Of a stretch of 14,146 nucleotides of DNA, positions 6,181-13,442 are shown piece after piece. Origin of the DNA: Sulfidibacterium sp964473895 (GTDB taxonomy: Bacteria; Bacteroidota; Bacteroidia; Bacteroidales; F082); NCBI GenBank assembly GCA_964473895.1, contig CAYYRE010000077.1, forward strand, positions 1 to 14,146, in the 5' to 3' direction. The notes beneath the pieces were generated by a model, which worked only from the letters and a program-made list of their open reading frames with translations, did not search any database and was not told the DNA's origin. Within the stretch, counting starts at the first letter, position 1. Each line of letters starts with the position of its first letter. The position numbers and the translations under genes were made by a program.

Positions 6181-8235
6181 ATGAAAAAATATACATCCGT
6201 TTTTGTGGCAGCCCTTTTTGCTTTTATGCTGGGTGCCTGCCATCAGGGACAAAAAAAAGAAAACAAAAAAGAAGCTATGACAAAAGCCATTGACCCGGCC
6301 AACATGGATCCATCCGTGAAACCGGGAGATAATTTTTATTTGTATGTGAACGGAGGCTGGATCAAAAGCCATCCCATTCCGCCCGAATACAGCCAATATG
6401 GTGCTTTTACCGTGTTGTACGAAAACAACCAAAAGGAGTTAAAAGCCCTTGTGGATGAAATTTCCAAGAAAAAGGATGTCAAGCCGGGCAGCATTGAACA
6501 AAAAATCCGTGATTTTTATAACAGCGGTATGGATACGACCGGCATCGAAAAACAGGGCATCAAACCCATTTTGCCCGAACTGAAAAAAATCGATGCCATT
6601 GCCAACCGCCAACAGGTACAAAAGGTGTTGGCCCATCTGCACACCATAGGCGTCCATCCGCTTTTTTATTTTTATGCCGGTGCCGATGAAAAAAACAGCA
6701 ACATGGAAATTGCCAACCTCTACCAGGGCGGTTTGGGACTTCCTGATGTCTCCTATTACACCGAAGACACGCCTTCCAATAAAAAACTGAGGAATGAATA
6801 TGTAAAACATGTCGCCAAAATGTTTGAACTGAAGGGTGATGCACCCGAAACAGCCACAAAAAAAGCAGAGGAAGTACTGGCACTCGAAACGCAACTGGCC
6901 AAAACTTCTTTCACCCGTCAGGAACGTCGAAGCCCGGAAAAGAATTACAATAAAATGCCGCTGGCACAATTACAAAAGCTGTCGAAGAACATCAACTGGA
7001 AAGCTTATTTCACCAATATCGGATTGAAAAATCCCGGCGAAATCAATGTGGGACAGCCCCGTTTCTTTTCCGGCATCAGCAAAATCATGCAGGAAACCCC
7101 GGTAAATGTGTGGAAAGCCTACCTGGAATGGAACGTGCTGAGCGATGCAGCTCCCTACCTCAGCAAAGCTTTTGTGCAGGAAAACTTTAACTTTTACGGC
7201 AAAGTAATGTCGGGGCAGGAAAAAATGCGCCCTCGCTGGAAACGCGTCATGGGGGCTACCTCCAGGAGCCTCGGCGAAGCCCTCGGACAACTGTATGTGG
7301 CCAAATATTTCCCACCCGAATCAAAAGAAAGAATGGTGAAGCTGGTCGACAACCTGAAACTGGCTTTTGCCGATCGTATCCGTAAACTGGACTGGATGAG
7401 CGATACCACCAAAAAGAAAGCCATTGAAAAACTAAAAGCCATCACTGTAAAAGTGGGCTATCCCGATAAATGGCGTGATTATTCAAAACTGGAAGTGGTG
7501 CCGGACAACTATTTCCAAAACATTATGAATGCCAGCAAGTTCTCTTTCGAATACAACCTGAACAAAGTGGGTAAACCGGTGGACAAAACCGAATGGGGCA
7601 TGACACCGCAAACTGTTAACGCCTATTACAATCCTTCGAACAACGAAATTGTTTTTCCGGCAGGTATCCTGCAACCGCCTTTCTTTAACAAAGATGCCGA
7701 TGATGCCGTCAACTACGGCGCCATTGGCGTGGTGATCGGACACGAAATGACCCACGGTTTTGATGACCAGGGACGGAAATACGACAAAGACGGCAATATG
7801 AACAATTGGTGGACAGCTGCCGACGCCAAACGTTTCAAAGCAAAAACCGAAAAGCTGGCCAAACTCTATGACCATTATACTATTTTGGATTCGTTACACA
7901 TCAACGGACAAATGACCATGGGTGAAAATATAGCCGACCTGGGCGGGCTGAACATTTCGTATGATGCTTACCAAAGGGCATTGAACGGAAAAACTCCCAA
8001 ACCCATCGATGGTTTTACCGGAACCCAACGCTTTTTTATGGCTTATGCCCAAGTGTGGCGACAGAATATCCGCCCCCAGGAACTGGCCAAAAGACTCAAA
8101 ACCGATGTACACAGCCCGGGGGAAGCCAGGGTAAATATCCCGCCTTTCAACCTGGATGCTTTCATCAAGGCTTTTGACATCAAACCGGGAGACAAACTCT
8201 TTATTCCTAAAAAAGACCGGGCTTACATTTGGTAA
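6181..8235 (+). CDS. M13 family (neprilysin/PepO-like) zinc metallopeptidase lipoprotein
   Basis: This is a 684-aa, full-length M13 endopeptidase. The zinc site is HEMTH at 521-525 inside VVIGHEMTHGFDDQG. The third ligand is E582 in GENIADLGG (581-589), the ExxxD signature of the family. NAYYNP (480-485) is the substrate-binding NAY(Y) motif, followed by EIVFPAGILQPPFF. The C-terminus ends AYIW, similar to the family's usual xxVW end. The N-terminus is a clear lipoprotein signal with lipobox LGAC and Cys20, then a lysine-rich linker and DPSVKPGDNFYLYVNGGW, typical of the domain start. The residues after Cys20 (HQGQKKEN) are basic rather than acidic, so I do not see a convincing surface-export signal, and the periplasmic side is likely. 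The enzyme should cut peptides; its natural substrate is unknown. It appears monocistronic, with its own promoter and a strong terminator. Confidence 0.96.
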   Translation: MKKYTSVFVAALFAFMLGACHQGQKKENKKEAMTKAIDPANMDPSVKPGDNFYLYVNGGWIKSHPIPPEYSQYGAFTVLYENNQKELKALVDEISKKKDVKPGSIEQKIRDFYNSGMDTTGIEKQGIKPILPELKKIDAIANRQQVQKVLAHLHTIGVHPLFYFYAGADEKNSNMEIANLYQGGLGLPDVSYYTEDTPSNKKLRNEYVKHVAKMFELKGDAPETATKKAEEVLALETQLAKTSFTRQERRSPEKNYNKMPLAQLQKLSKNINWKAYFTNIGLKNPGEINVGQPRFFSGISKIMQETPVNVWKAYLEWNVLSDAAPYLSKAFVQENFNFYGKVMSGQEKMRPRWKRVMGATSRSLGEALGQLYVAKYFPPESKERMVKLVDNLKLAFADRIRKLDWMSDTTKKKAIEKLKAITVKVGYPDKWRDYSKLEVVPDNYFQNIMNASKFSFEYNLNKVGKPVDKTEWGMTPQTVNAYYNPSNNEIVFPAGILQPPFFNKDADDAVNYGAIGVVIGHEMTHGFDDQGRKYDKDGNMNNWWTAADAKRFKAKTEKLAKLYDHYTILDSLHINGQMTMGENIADLGGLNISYDAYQRALNGKTPKPIDGFTGTQRFFMAYAQVWRQNIRPQELAKRLKTDVHSPGEARVNIPPFNLDAFIKAFDIKPGDKLFIPKKDRAYIW

Positions 8236-8257
8236 GCCTCGTTTCAACAGGATTTTC

Positions 8258-8291
8258 AGCCGGCGGGTACGTTGTACCCGCCGGCTTTTTT
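8258..8291 (+). terminator. Rho-independent terminator after the M13 peptidase gene
   Basis: A 12-bp GC-rich stem, GCCGGCGGGTAC (8259-8270) with GTACCCGCCGGC (8274-8285), has a 3-nt GTT loop and is followed by six T residues (8286-8291). The A at 8258 can extend the stem by pairing with the first T. It starts 23 nt after the stop codon. This is a canonical intrinsic terminator and separates the peptidase from the acyltransferase unit. Confidence 0.93.
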
Positions 8292-8323
8292 CATCGCCGT
8301 CAAGGCTTCCCCAAAAAAAGACC

Positions 8324-8355
8324 TTGACCTGTGCGACAGGAATTTATTATTTTTG
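8324..8355 (+). promoter_or_regulatory. Promoter of the acyltransferase-DUF5916 unit
   Basis: TTG (8324-8326) is followed after 21 nt by TATTTTTG (8348-8355), a fit to TTG / TAnnTTTG. It follows directly on the upstream terminator, as expected for a new transcription unit. The -7 element ends 4 nt before the ATG at 8360, so the transcript may be leaderless or nearly so. Confidence 0.6.
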
Positions 8356-8359
8356 CCTC

Positions 8360-8953
8360 ATGAAAAACTTTTCAAAATGGCTGCTTAAAATAATGGGCTG
8401 GAAAATGGAAGGAACACCTCCTTCCGGTCATAAAAAACTATTGATTGTTGAAGCCCCGCACACCTCCAATTGGGATTACCTCATTGGTATGTTACTCATT
8501 ACTTCGGTGGGCATCAAAGTAAATGTTATCATCAAAAAAGAACTCTTTTTCTGGCCGCTGGGCCCCTTGTTGCGATGGATTGGCGGTATCCCCATCGACC
8601 GTACCGGCAACTTGAGCAAAGTAGATGCCCTGGCCAAACTCTTTGAAGAAAAAGAAACCCTTAACCTCGCCATTACCCCCGAAGGTACCCGGTCGTTAAA
8701 CAGAAAATGGAAAAAAGGATACTACTTTATTGCCGTAAAAGCAGGTGTTCCTATTTTCCTGACCGCCATCGATTACAAAAAAAAGGCAGGCATTCTCGGC
8801 CCTGTTTTCTATCCTTCGGGCAATTACGAAGAAGACCTGAAAAAGATTGAAGATTTTTACAAAGGCATCACGCCGAAATTTCCTGAAAAATTTAATCTGA
8901 GTCCGCAATATCTCCAACAACAAAACAAGGACAAGAACCAGGATATTTCCTAA
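8360..8953 (+). CDS. PlsC-like 1-acyl-glycerophosphate-type acyltransferase (first of tandem pair)
   Basis: This 197-aa protein has the two hallmark LPLAT/PlsC motifs. HTSNWD (34-39) is the catalytic HX4D box, and PEGTR (107-111) is the acceptor-binding box. FFWPLGPLLRWIGGIPIDR (63-81) corresponds to the third block. Such enzymes transfer an acyl chain to a lysophospholipid or other hydroxyl/amine acceptor at the inner membrane; the exact acceptor cannot be told. No clear transmembrane helix is present, only a short amphipathic N-terminus. The open frame extends upstream to 8156, but that would run through the terminator and promoter. The ATG at 8360 begins just before the conserved domain, so it is the likely start. 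The next gene is a paralogue sharing the motifs HTSxWD, FFWPLG, PEGTR, KWKKG and GNY. Confidence 0.88.
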   Translation: MKNFSKWLLKIMGWKMEGTPPSGHKKLLIVEAPHTSNWDYLIGMLLITSVGIKVNVIIKKELFFWPLGPLLRWIGGIPIDRTGNLSKVDALAKLFEEKETLNLAITPEGTRSLNRKWKKGYYFIAVKAGVPIFLTAIDYKKKAGILGPVFYPSGNYEEDLKKIEDFYKGITPKFPEKFNLSPQYLQQQNKDKNQDIS

Positions 8954-8958
8954 TTTTG
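8951..8958 (+). promoter_or_regulatory. Internal -7 promoter element overlapping the first acyltransferase's stop codon
   Basis: TAATTTTG matches TAnnTTTG, and its first three bases are the TAA stop of the upstream gene. It lies 19 nt before the ATG at 8978. No good -33 TTTG is seen upstream, so it may be a weak internal promoter or a chance match. Confidence 0.4.
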
Positions 8959-8977
8959 CGCTCTTCAAGAAAGAAAC

Positions 8978-9550
8978 ATGCAGAAGGCCGCCAAATTTAT
9001 TCTTTGCCAATTACTGGGATGGGAAATCTCAGGGAAAATTCCCGATAGCATAAAAAAGGCCGTCATCATTGTTGCCCCGCATACTTCTTTGTGGGATTTC
9101 GTGTATGGTCGCCTGGCTTTTTGGGTGCTTGGTATCGATGTCCGGTTTTTGATCAACGATAAATACTTTTTTTGGCCTTTGGGTGGGCTGCTCAAAGCCT
9201 TGGGTGGACAACCGGTAATACAAACCCGCCCCACCAAATTACTGCTTGAAATTTTTAACCATTTTAAAAACAGTGACTCCTATTTCCTTGTTATTACTCC
9301 TGAAGGAACTCGGCAAAAAGTTTCTAAATGGAAAAAAGGATTTTACCAGATTGCAATAGAGAACAAGGTTCCTATCGTCATGGCCTTTATTGATTACCAA
9401 CGTAAAAAAGGAGGAGTGGGACCGCTGTTATACCCCACAGGAAACTACGACAAAGATATTCAACAAATCGAAAACTTTTACCGGCAGTTTCACGCTAAAC
9501 ATCCCGAACGGTATAACCTGAGCGAATTGAATTTGAAAAAAGCACAGTAA
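8978..9550 (+). CDS. PlsC-like acyltransferase (second of tandem pair)
   Basis: This 190-aa paralogue of the preceding gene has the same layout: HTSLWD (35-40, HX4D box), FFWPLGGLLKALGGQPV (64-80), PEGTR (108-112), KWKKGFYQIA (118-127) and a C-terminal YPTGNYDKDI. The catalytic His and Asp are both present, so it should be active as an acyltransferase of the LPLAT/PlsC superfamily. It differs from its neighbour within the catalytic box (L for N) and in the region after PLG, where RTGN is replaced by QTRP, which suggests a different acceptor. It lies 24 nt after the first copy and 3 nt before the DUF5916 gene, pointing to co-transcription. The acceptor lipid is unknown; an unusual Bacteroidota membrane lipid is possible but not shown. 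Confidence 0.88.
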   Translation: MQKAAKFILCQLLGWEISGKIPDSIKKAVIIVAPHTSLWDFVYGRLAFWVLGIDVRFLINDKYFFWPLGGLLKALGGQPVIQTRPTKLLLEIFNHFKNSDSYFLVITPEGTRQKVSKWKKGFYQIAIENKVPIVMAFIDYQRKKGGVGPLLYPTGNYDKDIQQIENFYRQFHAKHPERYNLSELNLKKAQ

Positions 9551-9553
9551 TCT

Positions 9554-12205
9554 ATGAAAAGGAATATAAAAAACATACTGCAATCTTTTGGACGGCAATG
9601 GGGCCTTTCGGTGCTTTTACTATTAGGCCTATCCGTATCAGGACAGGTGCGCAAAGTTTCGTACCGCGCCGTTGAGGTGCAGGGCAAACCGCCTGTTATC
9701 AACGGACAACTGAACGACAAAGCCTGGAAAGCAGCAAAATGGGACAGCGATTTTACCCAGTTTGAACCTTACAACCTGGCTCCCCCCACACAGAAAACAG
9801 CTTTTAAAGTATTATACGACAACAACAACCTGTATGTAGCTATAAGGTGCTACGATACGGATCCGGCCAAAATCGAAAGAATCCTTTCGCGCCGCGACAA
9901 AACGGATGGCGACTGGGTGGGCGTGGGCATCGACAGCTATCATGACAAACTCACCGGATTTGTTTTTTCGGCCAATGCCGTCGGGGTAAAATGGGATGGG
10001 AAATTCACCAATGATGACCAGATCGATCCAACGTGGGACCCGGTTTGGTACGTAAAAACCTCCATTGACTCGTCAGGCTGGATAGCCGAAATGCGCATTC
10101 CCCTGTCGCAACTGCGCTTTGCCAAAACGCAAAACCACGTTTGGGGATTTCAGGTCATCCGCAAGATTTACCGTAACCAGGAAATGGACATCTGGTCACC
10201 ACAATCCAAATCGGAATCGGGATGGGTAAGTCATTGGGGCGAACTCACCGGTATCGACAACATTCATCCCAAAAAAGAGGTGGCCCTGACACCCTATGCT
10301 CTTGGAAAAATCACAACCGCCGAAAAAGAACCCGGAAACCCTTTTGCCACAGGGGTAACTCCGGGTTATTCCGTAGGACTGGATGGAAAAATTGCCGTTA
10401 CCAACGACCTGACACTCAACTTCACTGTCAATCCGGATTTCGGACAAGTGGAAGCCGACCCTTCCACGGTGAACCTTTCGGCTTTTGAAACTTATTTTAC
10501 CGAGCGAAGGCCTTTCTTTGTAGAAGAAAGCAATATTTTCAACTTTCCACTCTCAACAGGCGGCGGCCGTTTCAGTCGTGAAAACCTTTTTTATTCGCGG
10601 CGTATCGGACGCTCACCGCACAACTACCCCGACATCTCTTCCGGAGAATACGCCAAAGTACCCAAAGCCACCCGGATTCTCGGTGCCATGAAACTTTCCG
10701 GAAAAACACAAAAAGGCTGGTCCATCGGCGTTATGGAAAGCCTGACCAACAACACAAAAGCAACCATCGACAGTGCCGGTGTCCGCAGCAAACAAACCAT
10801 CGAACCGCTCACCAATTATTTTAATGCCCGCGTACAAAAAGACATCCGTAAAGGCAAAACCATTATTGGCGGGATGGTGACAGCCACCAACCGTTTTATC
10901 AAAGACAGCAGCCTTATGTACCTGCCCAATGCCGCTTATACCGGAGGCATCGACTTTCAAACCTACTGGAAAGACAAAACCTACCGGGTGAGTGCCAAAG
11001 CCATTGCCAGCAGCCTTTCGGGAAGTACCGAAGCCATCACCTGGGAACAGGAGTCCTCGAGACGCTATTATCAAAAACCCGACGGAACACGCCGGCTCGA
11101 TACCACACTGCGCTTATTACAAGGCACCGGTGCCAGTGCCGAGTTTGCCAAAATCAGCGGCCATTGGCAATTCGGTACCCGGGCCAACATGTTAAGCCCC
11201 GGGCTGGAACTGAACGACCAGGGATACATGCGCATCGCCGATTTTATTCTGCAATCTTCCTGGGTAAACTATACCCGCTGGGAACCTTTTAGCATTTTCC
11301 GCAGCATGAACGTAAACGCAGGCCAGTGGAGCAGTTATGATTTTAAAGGCAGAAGCACCTCGGCAGGAATCCGTGCCGGTTTTAATGTACAATTTAAAAA
11401 CTACTGGAACCTCAGCCTTTTTACTCGACGGTCGTTTTACAACCTGGACCGCCACGAGTTACGTGGTGGCCCCTCTATCTTATTGCCCGGAGGATATAAC
11501 TTTAACATCGGCATCAGTACCGACGGGCGTAAAAAGTTTTCTTCCGGAATCAATACGGGTTTCGGTATTGGAGATAAAAACTACAGCTTTTCGAAAAACA
11601 TTGGACTATGGTTATCCTACCGCCCCATACCGGCACTGAAACTCACGCTGAACCCTTCCTTTTCCAACTCCAGAAAAGATTTTAAATATGTTGAAAATAC
11701 CGAATGCAACGGCCAAACACTTTACCTGGTTTCGTCCATTGAGCAAACCGTTTTTTCGGCCAGCTTGCGGGTAAACTTTTCGTTCACCCCGGACCTTTCG
11801 CTGGAATACTGGGGACAACCCTTTCTGTTTTCCGGAAACTATTCGGACTTCAAAAAAGTAACCCGGCCCGATCAAAAAGATTTTGAAAGCCAATTTCACA
11901 AATATACCCCTGCAGAAATCCGTTACGATGAAACGGATAACAAATACCTCGTGGATGATAACGGTGATGGAAAAACGGATTTTACGTTTGGTAATCCGGA
12001 CTTCAGTTTTATGGAATTCCGCTCTAACATGGTACTGCGCTGGGAATTTGTTCCGGGCTCCACTTTCTTTTTTGTTTGGTCACAACAACGTAACGATGGA
12101 AACAGCAGTGGGAACTTCGATTTCGAAAACGGGTTCAGACAACTCACTCAGGCACACCCCACCAATGTTTTTCTGCTGAAATTTTCATACCGGTTCAGTA
12201 TGTAA
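9554..12205 (+). CDS. CBM9-like / DUF5916 outer-membrane protein
   Basis: This is an 883-aa exported protein. After a basic N-terminus, a hydrophobic signal segment (LSVLLLLGLSVSG, 18-30) ends near Q31. Residues about 40-235 form a carbohydrate-binding family 9-like domain (PPVINGQLNDKAWKAA, VLYDNNNLYVAIRCYD, DDWVGVGID-like and AEMRIPLSQLRF patterns). The rest is the DUF5916 region, with its recognisable NFTVNPDFGQVEAD and ETYFTERRPFFVE blocks near 288-327, then many alternating strands consistent with a beta-barrel ending in FLLKFSYRFSM. A DxNGDGKTD loop (801-809) resembles a calcium-binding loop and leads into GNPDFSFMEFRSN. The family is common in Bacteroidota and has no firm function; binding or import of a glycan or peptide ligand is a guess. 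It starts 3 nt after the second acyltransferase, so the two are probably translationally coupled. Confidence 0.88.
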   Translation: MKRNIKNILQSFGRQWGLSVLLLLGLSVSGQVRKVSYRAVEVQGKPPVINGQLNDKAWKAAKWDSDFTQFEPYNLAPPTQKTAFKVLYDNNNLYVAIRCYDTDPAKIERILSRRDKTDGDWVGVGIDSYHDKLTGFVFSANAVGVKWDGKFTNDDQIDPTWDPVWYVKTSIDSSGWIAEMRIPLSQLRFAKTQNHVWGFQVIRKIYRNQEMDIWSPQSKSESGWVSHWGELTGIDNIHPKKEVALTPYALGKITTAEKEPGNPFATGVTPGYSVGLDGKIAVTNDLTLNFTVNPDFGQVEADPSTVNLSAFETYFTERRPFFVEESNIFNFPLSTGGGRFSRENLFYSRRIGRSPHNYPDISSGEYAKVPKATRILGAMKLSGKTQKGWSIGVMESLTNNTKATIDSAGVRSKQTIEPLTNYFNARVQKDIRKGKTIIGGMVTATNRFIKDSSLMYLPNAAYTGGIDFQTYWKDKTYRVSAKAIASSLSGSTEAITWEQESSRRYYQKPDGTRRLDTTLRLLQGTGASAEFAKISGHWQFGTRANMLSPGLELNDQGYMRIADFILQSSWVNYTRWEPFSIFRSMNVNAGQWSSYDFKGRSTSAGIRAGFNVQFKNYWNLSLFTRRSFYNLDRHELRGGPSILLPGGYNFNIGISTDGRKKFSSGINTGFGIGDKNYSFSKNIGLWLSYRPIPALKLTLNPSFSNSRKDFKYVENTECNGQTLYLVSSIEQTVFSASLRVNFSFTPDLSLEYWGQPFLFSGNYSDFKKVTRPDQKDFESQFHKYTPAEIRYDETDNKYLVDDNGDGKTDFTFGNPDFSFMEFRSNMVLRWEFVPGSTFFFVWSQQRNDGNSSGNFDFENGFRQLTQAHPTNVFLLKFSYRFSM

Positions 12206-12275
12206 AACCGGAAAACAAACAATAAACAGAAAACCCTGCGTTTATCTCAAGACCCAAAAACGAACACAAACCATT

Positions 12276-13397
12276 ATGACAGTCGTACTTAAAGAAGTTA
12301 AAAATAAAAAACAAAAAAAGGATTTTGTCCTTTTGCCTTTCCGTATTTACCGTGGCAATGCCTATTGGGTACCCCCCCTGATTACCGATGAACTGAAAAT
12401 GATGGATCCCAAACACAACCCGGCCATGCGCTATTGCGACAGCAAGTTTTGGGTTGCTTACAGGGATGGGAAACCGGTGGGTCGTATTGCTGCCATTATC
12501 AACCGGAAATACAATGAAAAAACCGGTAAACAGTTAGGGCGTTTTTCCAGGCTGGAATTTTTTGACGACAAAGAAGTATTTAAAATACTCATGGATACCG
12601 CCGTTTCCTGGCTGAAAGAAAAAGGGATAACCACCCTGCACGGCCCGCTTGGATTTACCAACCTGGATAACCAGGGCCTTCTCATCGAAGGATTCGACCA
12701 TTTACCTTCCGTGGCATCGGTATATCATCTTCCCTACTATCGAAAACACATTGAAGATTACGGATTTAGCAAGGAAATTGATTGGGTGGAGTTCCGGCTG
12801 AACATAGGCCCCAAAGCCATCGAGAAAGCAAACCGCGGTGCTGCAATCATCAAAAAAAGATATGGTTTCGAAGTCATCCGGTTTCACAAAAAAGAAGAAG
12901 TCCTACCCTACGGGAAAAAACTTTTTGAAATATTGAACGAGGCTTTCGACCGGCTTCCTTTTGTGGTGCCGTTTGACGAACAGATGGCAGAAGCCTATAA
13001 AAAAAAGTATTTGAAAGCCGTGAATCCGGAATATGTTTTTTTTGTTAAAAAAGAAAACGAAATCATTGGGTTTATCATGGGAGTGCCATCACTGTCGGAA
13101 GCCATGCAAAAAGCCAACGGAAGACTTTTCCCTTTTGGAATATTTCATATCCTGAAAGCCATCCGGCATCCCCGTGAGGTAATTGATTTTTACCTTGCAG
13201 GGGTAAAACCAGCCTACGAACACACAGGTGCTGCCGTTATTCTTTACGCCGAAATGCAAAATCAAATGCTGAAAGACGGGCTGTCGATCATTGAAACTAC
13301 CGGGGAGTTTGAAACCAACCGGCATGCCATCTCCAACTGGAAAAACTTCGACCACATTCAACACAAACGCAGACGCTGTTTTATCAAAGAAATCTAA
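12276..13397 (+). CDS. GNAT-superfamily-like protein, apparently with two acyltransferase folds
   Basis: This 373-aa cytoplasmic protein has no signal peptide. Two stretches look like the paired central strands of GNAT acyltransferases: FWVAYRDGKPVGRIAAIIN (58-76) and YVFFVKKENEIIGFIMGVPS (253-272). Other recognisable blocks are FRIYRGNAYWVPPL (22-35), LHGPLGFTNLDNQGLLIEGF (121-140) and a basic C-terminus, HKRRRCFIKEI (363-373). I know this as a conserved but uncharacterised bacterial family, and the substrate cannot be inferred. The gene begins 70 nt after the DUF5916 gene. That gap has no clear promoter or terminator, only a 6-bp hairpin over the preceding stop, so read-through transcription is plausible. 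pyrH follows after 45 nt. Confidence 0.75.
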   Translation: MTVVLKEVKNKKQKKDFVLLPFRIYRGNAYWVPPLITDELKMMDPKHNPAMRYCDSKFWVAYRDGKPVGRIAAIINRKYNEKTGKQLGRFSRLEFFDDKEVFKILMDTAVSWLKEKGITTLHGPLGFTNLDNQGLLIEGFDHLPSVASVYHLPYYRKHIEDYGFSKEIDWVEFRLNIGPKAIEKANRGAAIIKKRYGFEVIRFHKKEEVLPYGKKLFEILNEAFDRLPFVVPFDEQMAEAYKKKYLKAVNPEYVFFVKKENEIIGFIMGVPSLSEAMQKANGRLFPFGIFHILKAIRHPREVIDFYLAGVKPAYEHTGAAVILYAEMQNQMLKDGLSIIETTGEFETNRHAISNWKNFDHIQHKRRRCFIKEI

Positions 13398-13403
13398 AAA
13401 GTT

Positions 13404-13411
13404 TATCTTTG
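13404..13411 (+). promoter_or_regulatory. -7 promoter element of pyrH
   Basis: TATCTTTG, an exact TAnnTTTG match, lies 31 nt before the pyrH ATG in the 45-nt gap after the GNAT-like gene. No convincing -33 TTTG is found. The leader is very A/T-rich and contains a weak 6-bp TTTCAA / TTGAAA inverted repeat. Confidence 0.6.
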
Positions 13412-13442
13412 TATTTTCAACTTTAAATTTGAAATCCGTCCC

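Noticed and set aside
8156..8359. A 68-codon N-terminal extension of the first acyltransferase
   Set aside because: It would overlap the end of the M13 gene and run through a strong terminator and the promoter. Its residues look like random shadow coding, while the conserved domain begins right after the ATG at 8360.
12190..12211. A 6-bp CCGGTT/AACCGG hairpin over the DUF5916 stop codon as a terminator
   Set aside because: The stem is short, the loop is 10 nt and no U-run follows. It is too weak to call.
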